Part shown: in pieces, positions 38,584-48,103 of the stretch
Layout: each line of letters opens with the position of its first letter
Position numbering within the stretch: position 1 is the first letter of the stretch
Origin: JADLHS01 sp049840435
Lineage (GTDB): Bacteria > Verrucomicrobiota > Verrucomicrobiia > Limisphaerales > JADLHS01
Length of the DNA stretch: 64,000 bases
Assembly: GCA_049840435.1 (NCBI GenBank)
Contig: JASGKY010000016.1
Span: 1-64,000 of the forward strand
Reading direction: 5' to 3'
Program-made: the position numbers and the translations under genes
Notes under the pieces: generated by a model
What the model was told of the DNA's origin: nothing
Database searches by the model: none
What the model saw: only the letters and a program-made list of their open reading frames with translations

Positions 38584-41500
38584 TTACTGAATTCGGGCCC
38601 GATAGAACCGGCGGCTGCCTGAGGCCGGATCGGCTACAATCTTCACCGTGCCATCACCTGTCACCGCACTACCGAGGTTCGTCCAAGTCGGATCGGTCAG
38701 GTTGTTCTTATACTCAATCTGGTAGGTGTAACCTGATTGGGTCGGGAACGAGACGTTCACATTGGCGCCAGCCAGGGTTGCCGTAAGCGTCACTGGCCCG
38801 AGGGCGGGGGCGAGCATCAAGAAGTTGACGTTCGCATCTGGTCCGGTGGCCCCGCGCGCCAGTTTCAACGTATTCGTGGCCCCGTTGAATGTGACCGAGA
38901 CCAAGTTGCCATTGTCATCCCGGAGCGGTACCCAGGTGAAGCTGCCCCACCCGCTGTTTTCGATCGAGAATGTGCCGAGATAATTCGTCGTTTGGCTCGT
39001 GGTGCTCCAGCCGCCGGTAACTTGGGACAACAACGCGGTCGTTTCACCGCCGCCTGCCGCGAAACGTCCCCAAACGTTGTAAGTGCCAGCCGGATAAGTG
39101 CGAGTGTAATTACCCCATTCGTTGTTGCCGAAGAACCCGATATTGTAATCGAATGCACCGGTGAATTGCGAGCGCGCCAGATCGGCGGTGACTTCCGTTG
39201 CTGTGCCGGATGGACGATAGAGCAGGGTGCCGCCCGTGTTGGAATCATGGAAGTCCACGTCGGCCACTGCGGGCAGATTGGTGTAGGCATTGATCTGCGG
39301 ATTGTCCGTGAACAGGCCCCCGTCATGGTCGTAATCCTCCGCTTCCCACGTGAAGTAACTCGCACTGAACGTGTCGAAGTTCACCGTGGTCGAGGCGGAA
39401 TTGCCGTTGATGTCCACCGCGCTGATGACGGCGGTATGGGTCGTCTTTGGCGTGAGGTTGGTGTAGCTCACGTTCCAAGCCGTGGTGTTACCGGAGAGCA
39501 CGAGGTTGGTCAGTGTTGTGCCATCCAGCACCACAGTGATGCTGCTGGAACTGACGCCCGCTGAAGACGTGACCACGAAGCTCAACCGATTGGTCGCCTG
39601 GAACAAGCCCGCGCCATTCGGATAGACGCTGGTGATGATCGGCAGGTTGGTGTTCGCGGGGAACAACGCATAGAAGTTCGCGTTGACGCCACCGCTCGAG
39701 GTGGCCCGCAAGGTCTGGACGCCACCGCCGGCGAACTTCACCAAGTTGCCGCCCGTATCGCGCAACGTACCCGAAGTGTAAGTCTGCCAACCGCCCGTGG
39801 CCGGAATGGTCATCGTGCCCAGGTTGGTCGTTGTCTGCGTGGTCGTGCCCACGCCAGAAGTCACCCGCGCCAAGGTGATGCCGCCGTTGCCCCCGCTGCC
39901 GTTGGCGGCGCGGATGAAGACGTTGTATTGGCCGCCCGGGAAGGTGCGGGTGTAGTTGTTCCAGTTGCCGTTGTCATACCAACCGACATCATAATCGGCA
40001 AAGCCAGTGCTGATGAATTGTGTCCGCAGCGGCGCATCACCCACGGTTTCCAACCCGACCGGATCGCTGGTGCGGTAAACGGGCGTGCCGTTTTGCGAGA
40101 CGACGACGTTGTCGTGATAATCCACTTCCGCCGTGCCCATCACCCCGACGTAACCAGCGGTCGGAGCATTATCAAGGTATTGTCCATTGCCGTAGTCATA
40201 ATCTTCCGCTTCCCAGACGAACACCGGGTTATACGTGTCAAACTTGGCCGTTGTGCTGGCCGGGCTGCCATTGGCATCCGTCACGCTGGCGACGATGTTG
40301 TAGGTCGCATTAGTCTGCAGCGCATAGCTGACGCTCTTCGCGGAGGCCGTGCCCGTGATTACCAAGCCGTTCGTGCTGGTGATGTTGGTGGTCACGGTGG
40401 TGAGCACCGTCGTGATGGTCACCTGCAACTTGATGGCCGTCGCATTAATTGTCGCGCCGATGGGCGAACTCGCATTGAACGAGAACGTCGGTGAAGGCTG
40501 GAACATGTTCGTGCCATTCGGATAGACATTGCTGATCGAAGGCAGATTGGTGTTCGCGGTCACCAACATAAGGAAGTTATTGTTGCCCCCACCGTTAGCC
40601 CGCGCCGACAGCCGCAGCGTTTTCAAGCCCCCCAGCGTGACGCGGACGAGATTGCCCCCCGCATCGCGCAGCGGCACCCAAGCGTAGGATTGCCAGCCGC
40701 CGGTGTTGGGAAGCGTGAAACTGCCAAGCGTATTGGTCGTTTGGACTGGCGTGCCGACGCCACTGGTGACTTCTTCCAACGTGGCATTGCCGGTCGTCCC
40801 TCCGAAAGCCGCGCGGGTGTAGACGTTGTAATCGCCGCTGGGCCACGTGCGGGTGTAGTTCATCCAGTTGTTGTTATCGAAGTTGCCGACGTTCACATCC
40901 CGGATGCGCGAATCCAACGCTAAGGCATCGAGAATTTTCTTCCGCATCAGCTCGCCAACGGATGGGCCGCCATTCGGCGCCCGTGCTGACGGCGAATTCC
41001 GTTGCCACCAGGTCAAACGGGCCGCGGAACACCGCGTTTTGCGCGGCGGTTGCATTATCGGCATAATCCACCGGCGGCATCCCTTGGCGTTGCCAATACG
41101 TGTCCACCGCGGTTTCAAACGCATAGCGCGGATTATCAATAAACAGATTGGCCGGTCCGGCAAAAACGTCGTCCGCGTAATCGTAATCCTCTGCTTCCCA
41201 AGTGAAGTTCGCCGTGTTGAAGGCGTCGTAGATGACCACGTTGGTCGCGCTATAGCCGGCTGTGTCCGTGACTTGGAGGCCTAGGGTCACCGCATTCAGA
41301 TTGGCGTTGGCTACGAGCGTCGGGTCCACCGGCAATCCGGTGTAGCTGACTGTGCGGTTGTTCGCCGTGCCGCCAATCACCAGACTGCCCGAGACATCGG
41401 TGCCGTTGACGACAACTTTGATGCCCGAAGTGTTGATGCCCGCAGCCGAGTTGACCGTGAAATTCAAGGAGTTCGTACCCTGCATCAAGCTCAGGCCATT

Positions 41501-42390
41501 CGGGTACAGGCCCGTAACCGCAACCGGTGTGGAGGCTTGCCGGATCGTCTCGATGAAGCTGTCGTCGCCGGTGCCGGTGTAAAACCGGAAGTCATCCATC
41601 ATACCGTCGAAAGCCCGTTGGCGATCTGACGAACGGTTACCGAGCAGCAACGAAGCATCCCGCCCCCCGTGCCGAAATCCATGATTTGCGGGCCGAAGCT
41701 GCGGATGGAAGCCAGCTTGGCTGGCGCAACATCTGAACCGAAATAGAGCCGGCAGTTGTTGGTGCCATCATACGTCGCCGCAAAGAACAGCCAGACATTG
41801 GTCGGCAGCGGATTGTAATAGACGGGCAACGATATGATCGTGCTGTTCATGCGCAGGAAGATGGAGTTCGTGTTCTGGTAGAACACCGAGACGCCATTGG
41901 TGGTCAACCCGGTTTGATCGGTCACGCCGTTGGTTGCCAGCAAGAAGAAGCGCCCGCCGCGGCTTTGGTTATTGGTGATGGTGGTGTCCTGTTTGAACCA
42001 GAAGGCCACGGTAAAGTTGCTGACGACTCCGAGTGTGCCGAGGGTCGGATTACCGAGCACTTGCGCAATCGGGCCGCTGAGGTTGGAAGCGACGGCATTG
42101 GAAGCGGAGGAAAAATCCAGCGCCTTGCCAGAGCCGTTGACCCCTGAGCCCACCGCACCATGCAGATCCGCTGCCGTGCCCGGGAAATTCAATATGTTCA
42201 ACGGGACTGACAGCGCGCCGCCGGGATCGCTTGTCGTGGTGGTGCCGGAATCTTCAAAGGTGTAGCGCAATTGCAGGGTCTGCGCGGAAGCCGTCCGTCC
42301 GACCAGCAGAACGACCAGCAGGGCCAGGGTGGGCAGCAACGCGAACGATGGTTTGAACCGATCGCGATTGGGTTGGGAGTTGGATGACAT
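38584..42390 (-). CDS. Secreted LamG and CBM6/35-like multi-module protein, two frameshifts
   Basis: About 1,268 residues after repair. Signal peptide (FALLPTLALLVVLLVGRTAS, then AQ), then a LamG domain (LQLRYTFEDS ... NFTVAFWFKQDTTI ... FDGMMDDFRFYTG), then three repeated pairs of an Ig-like segment (YPNG followed by TN.L.F.V.S) and a carbohydrate-binding-like module that begins TWEAEDYDY and later reads NNYTRTFPGGQYNVFIRAA. The C-terminal tail SGYTYQIEYKNNLTDPTW is typical of verrucomicrobial exoproteins. The frame breaks near 41640 and 41000. No catalytic motif is visible, so it is probably a glycan-binding surface protein. I chose the ATG at 42390 because it starts a clean signal peptide and lies downstream of the palindrome at 42519. 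Confidence 0.85.
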
Positions 42391-42518
42391 AGGGGTTTGG
42401 CGACGCAACGCGTCAGTTGGAGTTGGGTTAACGATTGGTTGGTTGAAGTATTGGCGGAGTCTCGCGCTGTGAACTGTGGGACATGACTTCACACTAGAGA
42501 ACAGGCCTGCCCCCTACA

Positions 42519-42534
42519 TCCCTCTTTCGAGGGG
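42519..42534. promoter_or_regulatory. Palindrome TCCCTC-TTTC-GAGGGG (site 2 of 5)
   Basis: One mismatch to the consensus in the last base. It lies 128 bp upstream of the LamG/CBM6 gene start, in the gap after the SGNH-TPR gene. The left flank is CA, as at sites 3 and 4. Confidence 0.7.
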
Positions 42535-42555
42535 TTCAGTGAAAATACGCGAAGA

Positions 42556-44925
42556 TTACGGCTGGCGGCTTTGCAGTGACTGGATCATCTGCAGGTTGCG
42601 CGAAGCGGTTTCGTTAGTGGGATTCAACTTCAAAGCAGCTTGGAATTCACGCGCCGCCTCGCTCAATTGCTTTCGCTTGGCCAAGGCCACTCCCAGATTG
42701 ACCCGACCTTTGGCAAAATCCGGGCGCAACCGCACCACTTCGATGAATTGTTGCTCCGCCTCCCCGGCCTGTTCGTTGGCGGCGAGTTCCACCCCCAACA
42801 AATAGCGCGCCTGCCAGAACTCGGGATTCATCCAGACGGCAAACTGAAAATATTTCACCGCCTCCGCCCGCTGCCGGGCGGCGGCGCTCTGCACGCCAGC
42901 AAAGAAATGCCGGGCCGGGCCCTCTGCCTGACGCACCGCGGCCTCGCGATACCACTCCAGCGCCTCCTTCAAGTGCCCTGAGTTCTGTTCCAGAAACCCC
43001 AGGTTCACATAGCTCTCCGCGTAACCGGGCTTGAGCCGGATTGCCTCGCGAAACATCCGATCCGCCTCTGCGTTGCGCTGTTGCTGCGCCCGGATCAATC
43101 CCAGTTCGTTAAGCGCAGGGGCGTGATCTGGGCGCAACGCCAGGCACTGTTGAAACTGCGCTGTCGCCGCCGGTAAATCGTTTTGCCGTACCAGCAACAA
43201 TCCGAGCTTGTGGAACGCCGCCGCGTTGAACGGCAGCAGTTCGCAGACGTGTTGTTGCTGTTTCACAGCGGCAGCAAAGTCTCCGAGCTGCCCTAAGAAC
43301 TGGGCGAAGTTCCCGCGCAACGCGTAATCATCCGGACGCGCAATCGTTGCCGCCTCACAAGTCTGTCGCGCCACTTGCTGGGCCTCTGGCGTCATCTGAT
43401 TGCGGAACGCGGTGAGTTGCGCCTGATACATCCGGGCCCGGGGCACGTCGTTGAGTTGCTCAGTGAACGGCGGTTCGGATACGCGGCTGTAATTCGCCTG
43501 CCAGACGCGGCATTGATCCCACAAAGTCGCCGCCAATCGGGACTCACAAGCCGACTGCGCTGTCCAGTTGGTGGTCTGTCCCGCGACGATATTGGCTGGC
43601 AGTTGCGGGGCGAGCTGTTCCGCAAAAAGCCGCGCCAGCCGGTAGTTCCCGGCAAAATTCAGATGCACGTGTTCGTAAAAGAATTCTTCCCCCGGAATCC
43701 CCATTGGCGACTGCCGCGCGAGTTCAGTGGCGGCATCAACCAAGGTGACACCTGACGCTGCGTTCTGGCGAGCGGCTTGCGCAATCTCCTGATTGATGAC
43801 TGCGTCCGCCCGGAACGCGAGCGCATCGCAATCTCGTGCCGCCGCAAAGTTTGTCGCCGCCGTCGCGAAATTCGTCAGCGCCAACTGGCATTGCCCGATG
43901 CGAAAGGGCAGCTCGGCAAACTGTGCGTCCAACGCTGTGGCGGCAGCAAAGGCAACAAGCGCCTTCGGGAAATCGCCTCGTTCTTGGGCTGTGCAGCCAG
44001 TGCGAAACGCCTGTTGCCACGCGGCGAGATCCGCTTCTGTCAAATCGGCACGATGCAACGAAGCGAACGGCGCACAGTCCTTCAAATTGCTCGCCACCGT
44101 GCTCAGCAATACCGGGACATTGCGGCCGCGCGCCACCGCCAACAGGTCGCCGAGGTTGCCGGCGAAGTTGGCCATCGCTTGTTGGCGCTTGGGATCGTTG
44201 CTCCGCACTTGATGATCTTTGAACATCTGCAAACCGCCCCACGTTTGTTGACCTTTCGTGGTTGAGCCGAACTTTGCCAAAAGAGTTTCAAGCAGTTGCC
44301 CGGTGCGCGTGGCTTTCAACGCCAGGCTAGCTTGAATCAATGTTCGGGATGGCGCTTGTGGCCCGAACACCGTCCCCGCGCCGAACGGCCCGACGACTTC
44401 GTTGTTTCCCATGTAAACAATCCAAAAATCGCCTTCGAGTCGGGCACACTCTTTGGCAATCGGCAGGATGGCGTGGGAATTGATCGCCGTCATCGCGACG
44501 CAGACTACTTCAAATTCGCAACCGGGATAACGTTCGCGCAACAGCACCTCGAGATAGCGGCCCACGCCAAACGTCGGGTCGGGGTCGCCTTGCGCTGCTG
44601 ATTCACCGAACAGAAAAATGCGATAGGTGTTCGCTGGCTTTTGCGCACGCACCCGGATCGCAAACGGTGTGCGGGCAATCTCCGCCGGAAAAAAGCGAAA
44701 GCCAAAACGGTCGTTCGGCACGTAAAACTTCTCGCCGTCAATCTTGGTTCGGACGAAGAAACTCGTCGGGTAACCGAAGCCTACCAAGCGCAGCGCCAGT
44801 TCCAACGTGCCGAACAGCAACAACGGAATCAAAACCGCGGCCATGAAACGAAAGAGCCACAAGCGTTGCCGGGAAAGCGGCTGGCGTGGGCGCGCAGGCG
44901 GGTCAGGCTGGCTTGGCTTGGTCAC
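42556..44925 (-). CDS. Membrane-anchored SGNH-hydrolase-like protein with C-terminal TPR array
   Basis: About 789 residues. One N-terminal membrane helix (LWLFRFMAAVLIPLLLFGTL). The SGNH part has block I LFGESAAQGDPDP, a GN-type block III (YMGNNEVVGPFG), and a block V-like His in YEHVHLNFAGNY. From about residue 340 to the end are at least eight TPR repeats (FHKLGLLLVRQNDLPAATAQ, APALNELGLIRAQQQRNAEA, YVNLGFLEQNSGHLKEALEW). The catalytic set is plausible for an O-acetyl esterase, but AlgX/AlgJ-type or inactive roles are possible. I chose GTG at 44925: the ATG at 45036 lies at the edge of the palindrome and gives a low-complexity leader. Confidence 0.75.
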   Translation of the reverse strand: MTKPSQPDPPARPRQPLSRQRLWLFRFMAAVLIPLLLFGTLELALRLVGFGYPTSFFVRTKIDGEKFYVPNDRFGFRFFPAEIARTPFAIRVRAQKPANTYRIFLFGESAAQGDPDPTFGVGRYLEVLLRERYPGCEFEVVCVAMTAINSHAILPIAKECARLEGDFWIVYMGNNEVVGPFGAGTVFGPQAPSRTLIQASLALKATRTGQLLETLLAKFGSTTKGQQTWGGLQMFKDHQVRSNDPKRQQAMANFAGNLGDLLAVARGRNVPVLLSTVASNLKDCAPFASLHRADLTEADLAAWQQAFRTGCTAQERGDFPKALVAFAAATALDAQFAELPFRIGQCQLALTNFATAATNFAAARDCDALAFRADAVINQEIAQAARQNAASGVTLVDAATELARQSPMGIPGEEFFYEHVHLNFAGNYRLARLFAEQLAPQLPANIVAGQTTNWTAQSACESRLAATLWDQCRVWQANYSRVSEPPFTEQLNDVPRARMYQAQLTAFRNQMTPEAQQVARQTCEAATIARPDDYALRGNFAQFLGQLGDFAAAVKQQQHVCELLPFNAAAFHKLGLLLVRQNDLPAATAQFQQCLALRPDHAPALNELGLIRAQQQRNAEADRMFREAIRLKPGYAESYVNLGFLEQNSGHLKEALEWYREAAVRQAEGPARHFFAGVQSAAARQRAEAVKYFQFAVWMNPEFWQARYLLGVELAANEQAGEAEQQFIEVVRLRPDFAKGRVNLGVALAKRKQLSEAAREFQAALKLNPTNETASRNLQMIQSLQSRQP

Positions 44926-45035
44926 AGGATGACAGATTCGGCCCGACTCGCGGCAACATGATGTTCGTGCGGTTCGTGATTCATGGCTGGCTTGGTGGCA
45001 ACGCTGGAAGCTTAGCGGTGCGGAGTCAAGGTTCA

Positions 45036-45051
45036 TCCCTCTTTGGAGGGA
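45036..45051. promoter_or_regulatory. Palindrome TCCCTC-TTTG-GAGGGA (site 3 of 5)
   Basis: With flanks it reads CATCCCTC-TTTG-GAGGGATG, a perfect 8-bp inverted repeat. It lies in the divergent gap between the SGNH-TPR gene (110 bp from its chosen GTG) and the sensor kinase (158 bp from its ATG), so it could control both, including the two-component system itself. Confidence 0.72.
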
Positions 45052-45209
45052 TGCGATCTGACAAGCCGGGTTGAATAATATGCGGTCGTGATTTTAACCG
45101 CTCAGCCAAAGACTCCTTCGTGCCGGTGGACGCGGTGGCGGCTGGTTCGCTTGGGTGTGAAGGCGGAAGAATCGGCTCGACTTTACCTGCCACCGTTTTC
45201 TAATGGGGC

Positions 45210-47468
45210 ATGACTCCACCGGCTGTGAATCAAAGCCCAGCATGGCGCCGCTCGCGCTGCTGGAGTCATTTTTTTTCACTGGGCTGCCTGTTGGTTGCGT
45301 GGGGCTTGGGGCGTGGTTACGGGCAAACCCCTCCGCTTACAAATGCCGCGGACGTGCTCGCGCTTCCAGCGGAACAGGCGGCCAGATTCCTCCCCATCGT
45401 CGTTCGGGGCGTTGTCGTTGCGGGTGAGCCAACATGGGGCGGACGCTTTTTTGTGCAGGACGAAACCAGTGGTGTGTTTGTGGAAAACTTGTCCACGAAC
45501 CGTCCGGAGATTGGCGATTTAATCGAGGTCCACGGCGTGAGTCATCCCGGTGCGTTCGCCCCGATCATTACCGGGCCCTGGTGGACAAAGCTCGGCACCG
45601 CGCCCCTACCTCCGGCACGGGTCGTCCCGATTGAGCAAGTCATGTCCGGCGCGGAAGACGGTCAACGTGTCGAGGTCGTCGGTATCGTGCGCGCCGTGCA
45701 GTCCGGAAAAATCAACATTGACGTGGACATCGCTTCGGGCGGCTATCGCTTGCATGCCTTTCCCAAAACTCCGGAGAACATTGACGTCCAAAGATTGATT
45801 GGCGCCCGGGTGCGAATTCGCGGCACGGTCGCCGCCACGTTCAATGCGCAGTTACGACAACGTATCTCCGTAGCTTTGTTCGTTCCGTTGCGGGCGGATT
45901 TCATCGTCGAACAAACCGAGGCGGTCAATCCCTTCGACGAACCGTTGCTGCCACTCAATGCGATCGCGCAATACCGCAAAGATCTGCTGCCTGGCAGACG
46001 CGTCCATGTCAAAGGTGTGGTGACATTGCAGCGTCCGGGCGTAGATCTGTTTCTCGAAGACGCCACAGGCGGCCTGCATGTGAAAACCCGGCAGAATCTG
46101 GCGGTCAAAGTGGGCGATGTCATCGAAGCTGTTGGCTTCCCAGAAGTGGAGCATTTCCTGCCCGTGCTGGACGACGCGCTGATCCGCAAGACCACGGAAG
46201 CGGGCCGTCCGGCGCAACCGAAAGTAGCGCCTTTGAAGGAAATCCTCGGCGGGCTACATCATGCCGACCTGATCACGTTGCGCGCAAAATTACTGGACCG
46301 TAATTTTCGTCAGATCCGACCGCGCGGCAACATTCCCGCCTCGAGCCGGACCGTGCTGATGTTGCAGCATGAAAGCTTGGTGTTCACTGCGGAGGCTGAA
46401 CTGGGGGAGAAGGACAATCCCCTGGCGCTGATTCCCATCGGCAGCATCGTGGACGTCAGCGGTGTCTGTTTCACCGAAAGCGGCGAGGATAAAAAAATTA
46501 CCTCCTTACAGGTGTTGTTGCAGAACGCCGCGAGCGTGCAGCTCATCAAGCGCCCGAGCTGGTGGACGCCCCAGCGGTTACTAATCGGCCTCGGTGTTTT
46601 GCTCGTCGTGCTGGTTGCCGCCGTGAGTTGGATCGTGATGATCTCGAAGAAGAATCTTGTCTTGAACGAATTGATCCGCGAGAAGGTCAAGGCACAACAC
46701 GAACTGCAGCAGGCCCATGATCAGCTTGAGGAGCGCGTCAAGGAACGCACGGCCCAACTCAAGTTCCAGATCACTGCGCGCAAGGAATCCGAGGTGCAAT
46801 ACAAGGCGGTCATCAGCGAACGGACGCGGCTGGCGCAGGAGATTCATGACACGCTGGAGCAATCACTGACTGGCATTGCGCTCCAGTTGGACACGACGTC
46901 CAAGCTCTTTCATAACCAGCCGGACACGGCCAACCATCATCTGGAACTCGCGCGCGAATTCGTCACGCAAAGCCAGGTCGAGGTGCGGCGCTCCGTCTGG
47001 GATTTGCGTTCGCGCGCGCTCGAACAATTCGACCTGCCTGGCGCGATTGTTGCCAGCGGCAAACAACTGACCGACGGCACGGACATCAAGTTCGATGTCC
47101 AAGCCAAGGGGCGCGTCCGTCCCTTGGCGGAAACCGTCGAAGATAATCTGTTGCGCATCGCCCAAGAGGCGCTCACCAACGTCATCAAGCATTCCCATGC
47201 CACCGCGACGACGATTGAACTCGATTACGGTCCGAAGACCGTGACTTTGCAAGTCATGGATAACGGGCGCGGGCTGCCGGCGGAGCACCTTGCTGGTCCC
47301 GGCGAAGGGCATTTCGGGCTGCTCGGAATCTCTGAACGCGCCAAGCGGCTTGGCACGGAGGCCGTCTTTGAATGTCCCGCCAGCGGGGGCACGATTGTGC
47401 GCGTCCAGGTGGCGATTGATCGGGAATTTCCCAAGCTGGAAGACTTCGACGCACAGCCTTTGGCATGA
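45210..47468 (+). CDS. NarX/LiaS-type sensor histidine kinase with OB-fold-like sensor repeats
   Basis: 752 residues. Signal/membrane segment near the N-terminus (SLGCLLVAWGLGRGYG), then a periplasmic region of about 400 residues with repeats resembling OB-fold modules: VRGVVVAGEPTWGGRFFVQD ... GDLIEVHGVS and VKGVVTLQRPGVDLFLEDAT ... GDVIEAVGFPEV. A membrane helix follows (about 457-478, LLIGLGVLLVVLVAAVSWIV), a coiled coil, HisKA_3 with His546 (RTRLAQEIHDTLEQSLTGIA) and HATPase_c (LTNVIKHSHATATTI; DNGRGLP; GLLGISERAKRLG). It overlaps the NarL-type gene by 4 bp. The fold of the sensor is my inference; the family of the kinase core is firm. Confidence 0.9.
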   Translation: MTPPAVNQSPAWRRSRCWSHFFSLGCLLVAWGLGRGYGQTPPLTNAADVLALPAEQAARFLPIVVRGVVVAGEPTWGGRFFVQDETSGVFVENLSTNRPEIGDLIEVHGVSHPGAFAPIITGPWWTKLGTAPLPPARVVPIEQVMSGAEDGQRVEVVGIVRAVQSGKINIDVDIASGGYRLHAFPKTPENIDVQRLIGARVRIRGTVAATFNAQLRQRISVALFVPLRADFIVEQTEAVNPFDEPLLPLNAIAQYRKDLLPGRRVHVKGVVTLQRPGVDLFLEDATGGLHVKTRQNLAVKVGDVIEAVGFPEVEHFLPVLDDALIRKTTEAGRPAQPKVAPLKEILGGLHHADLITLRAKLLDRNFRQIRPRGNIPASSRTVLMLQHESLVFTAEAELGEKDNPLALIPIGSIVDVSGVCFTESGEDKKITSLQVLLQNAASVQLIKRPSWWTPQRLLIGLGVLLVVLVAAVSWIVMISKKNLVLNELIREKVKAQHELQQAHDQLEERVKERTAQLKFQITARKESEVQYKAVISERTRLAQEIHDTLEQSLTGIALQLDTTSKLFHNQPDTANHHLELAREFVTQSQVEVRRSVWDLRSRALEQFDLPGAIVASGKQLTDGTDIKFDVQAKGRVRPLAETVEDNLLRIAQEALTNVIKHSHATATTIELDYGPKTVTLQVMDNGRGLPAEHLAGPGEGHFGLLGISERAKRLGTEAVFECPASGGTIVRVQVAIDREFPKLEDFDAQPLA

Positions 47469-48094
47469 AGAAGGAAACTAAAATCCGCGTCCTTGTCGTG
47501 GACGATCACTTTGTTGTGCGGATGGGGTTGATCGCGGTCGTCAATACCGAGCCCGACATGGAAGTGGTCGGCCAGGCTGCGGACGGTGCCGATGCCGTTG
47601 CGAAATTTGCGGAATTAACTCCCGATCTGGTTTTGATGGATCTGCGGATGCCGGGCATGGATGGCATCCGCGCCACCACAGAAATCCGTGCCAAACATCC
47701 TGAGGCGCGCGTGCTAATGCTCACGACTTACGACGGCGACACGGACATCCACCGCGCGGTGCAGGCCGGAGCGCAAGGTTACGTTCTGAAGAATTCCACG
47801 GGCGATAAGTTGATTCCCGCCCTGCGGGCCGTGGCTTCCGGCCAAAAATGGATTCCTAAGGAAATCGCCTCACGTCTCGCCGCCAGAAATCTGTTTGAAG
47901 ACCTCACGCCGCGGGAACTGCAAGTGTTGAAAGAAATGGCAAAGGGGCTTGCGAACAAGGAAATCGGCGACGTCCTCAAAATCACCGAACACACGGTCAA
48001 GGATCATCTCAAAAACATTTTGGGTAAACTCCGGGTGGCCGATCGCACGGAAGCCGTGACGGTGGCCATCCAGCGCGGCATCATCCAAATCTGA
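47465..48094 (+). CDS. NarL-type response regulator
   Basis: 209 residues. Receiver with VVDDHFVVRMGL, Asp59 (LVLMDLRMPGMDG) and Lys in GYVLKNSTGDK. The C-terminal LuxR-type HTH reads LTPRELQVLKEMAKGLANKE, then ITEHTVKDHLKNILGKLRVA. It is translationally coupled to the kinase upstream (ATGA at 47465) and convergent with a GH5 gene (9 bp between stops). NarL-type regulators bind short inverted repeats; the palindrome in this locus is a good candidate site, but this link is inference. Confidence 0.93.
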   Translation: MKKETKIRVLVVDDHFVVRMGLIAVVNTEPDMEVVGQAADGADAVAKFAELTPDLVLMDLRMPGMDGIRATTEIRAKHPEARVLMLTTYDGDTDIHRAVQAGAQGYVLKNSTGDKLIPALRAVASGQKWIPKEIASRLAARNLFEDLTPRELQVLKEMAKGLANKEIGDVLKITEHTVKDHLKNILGKLRVADRTEAVTVAIQRGIIQI

Positions 48095-48103
48095 CCGATC
48101 GCA

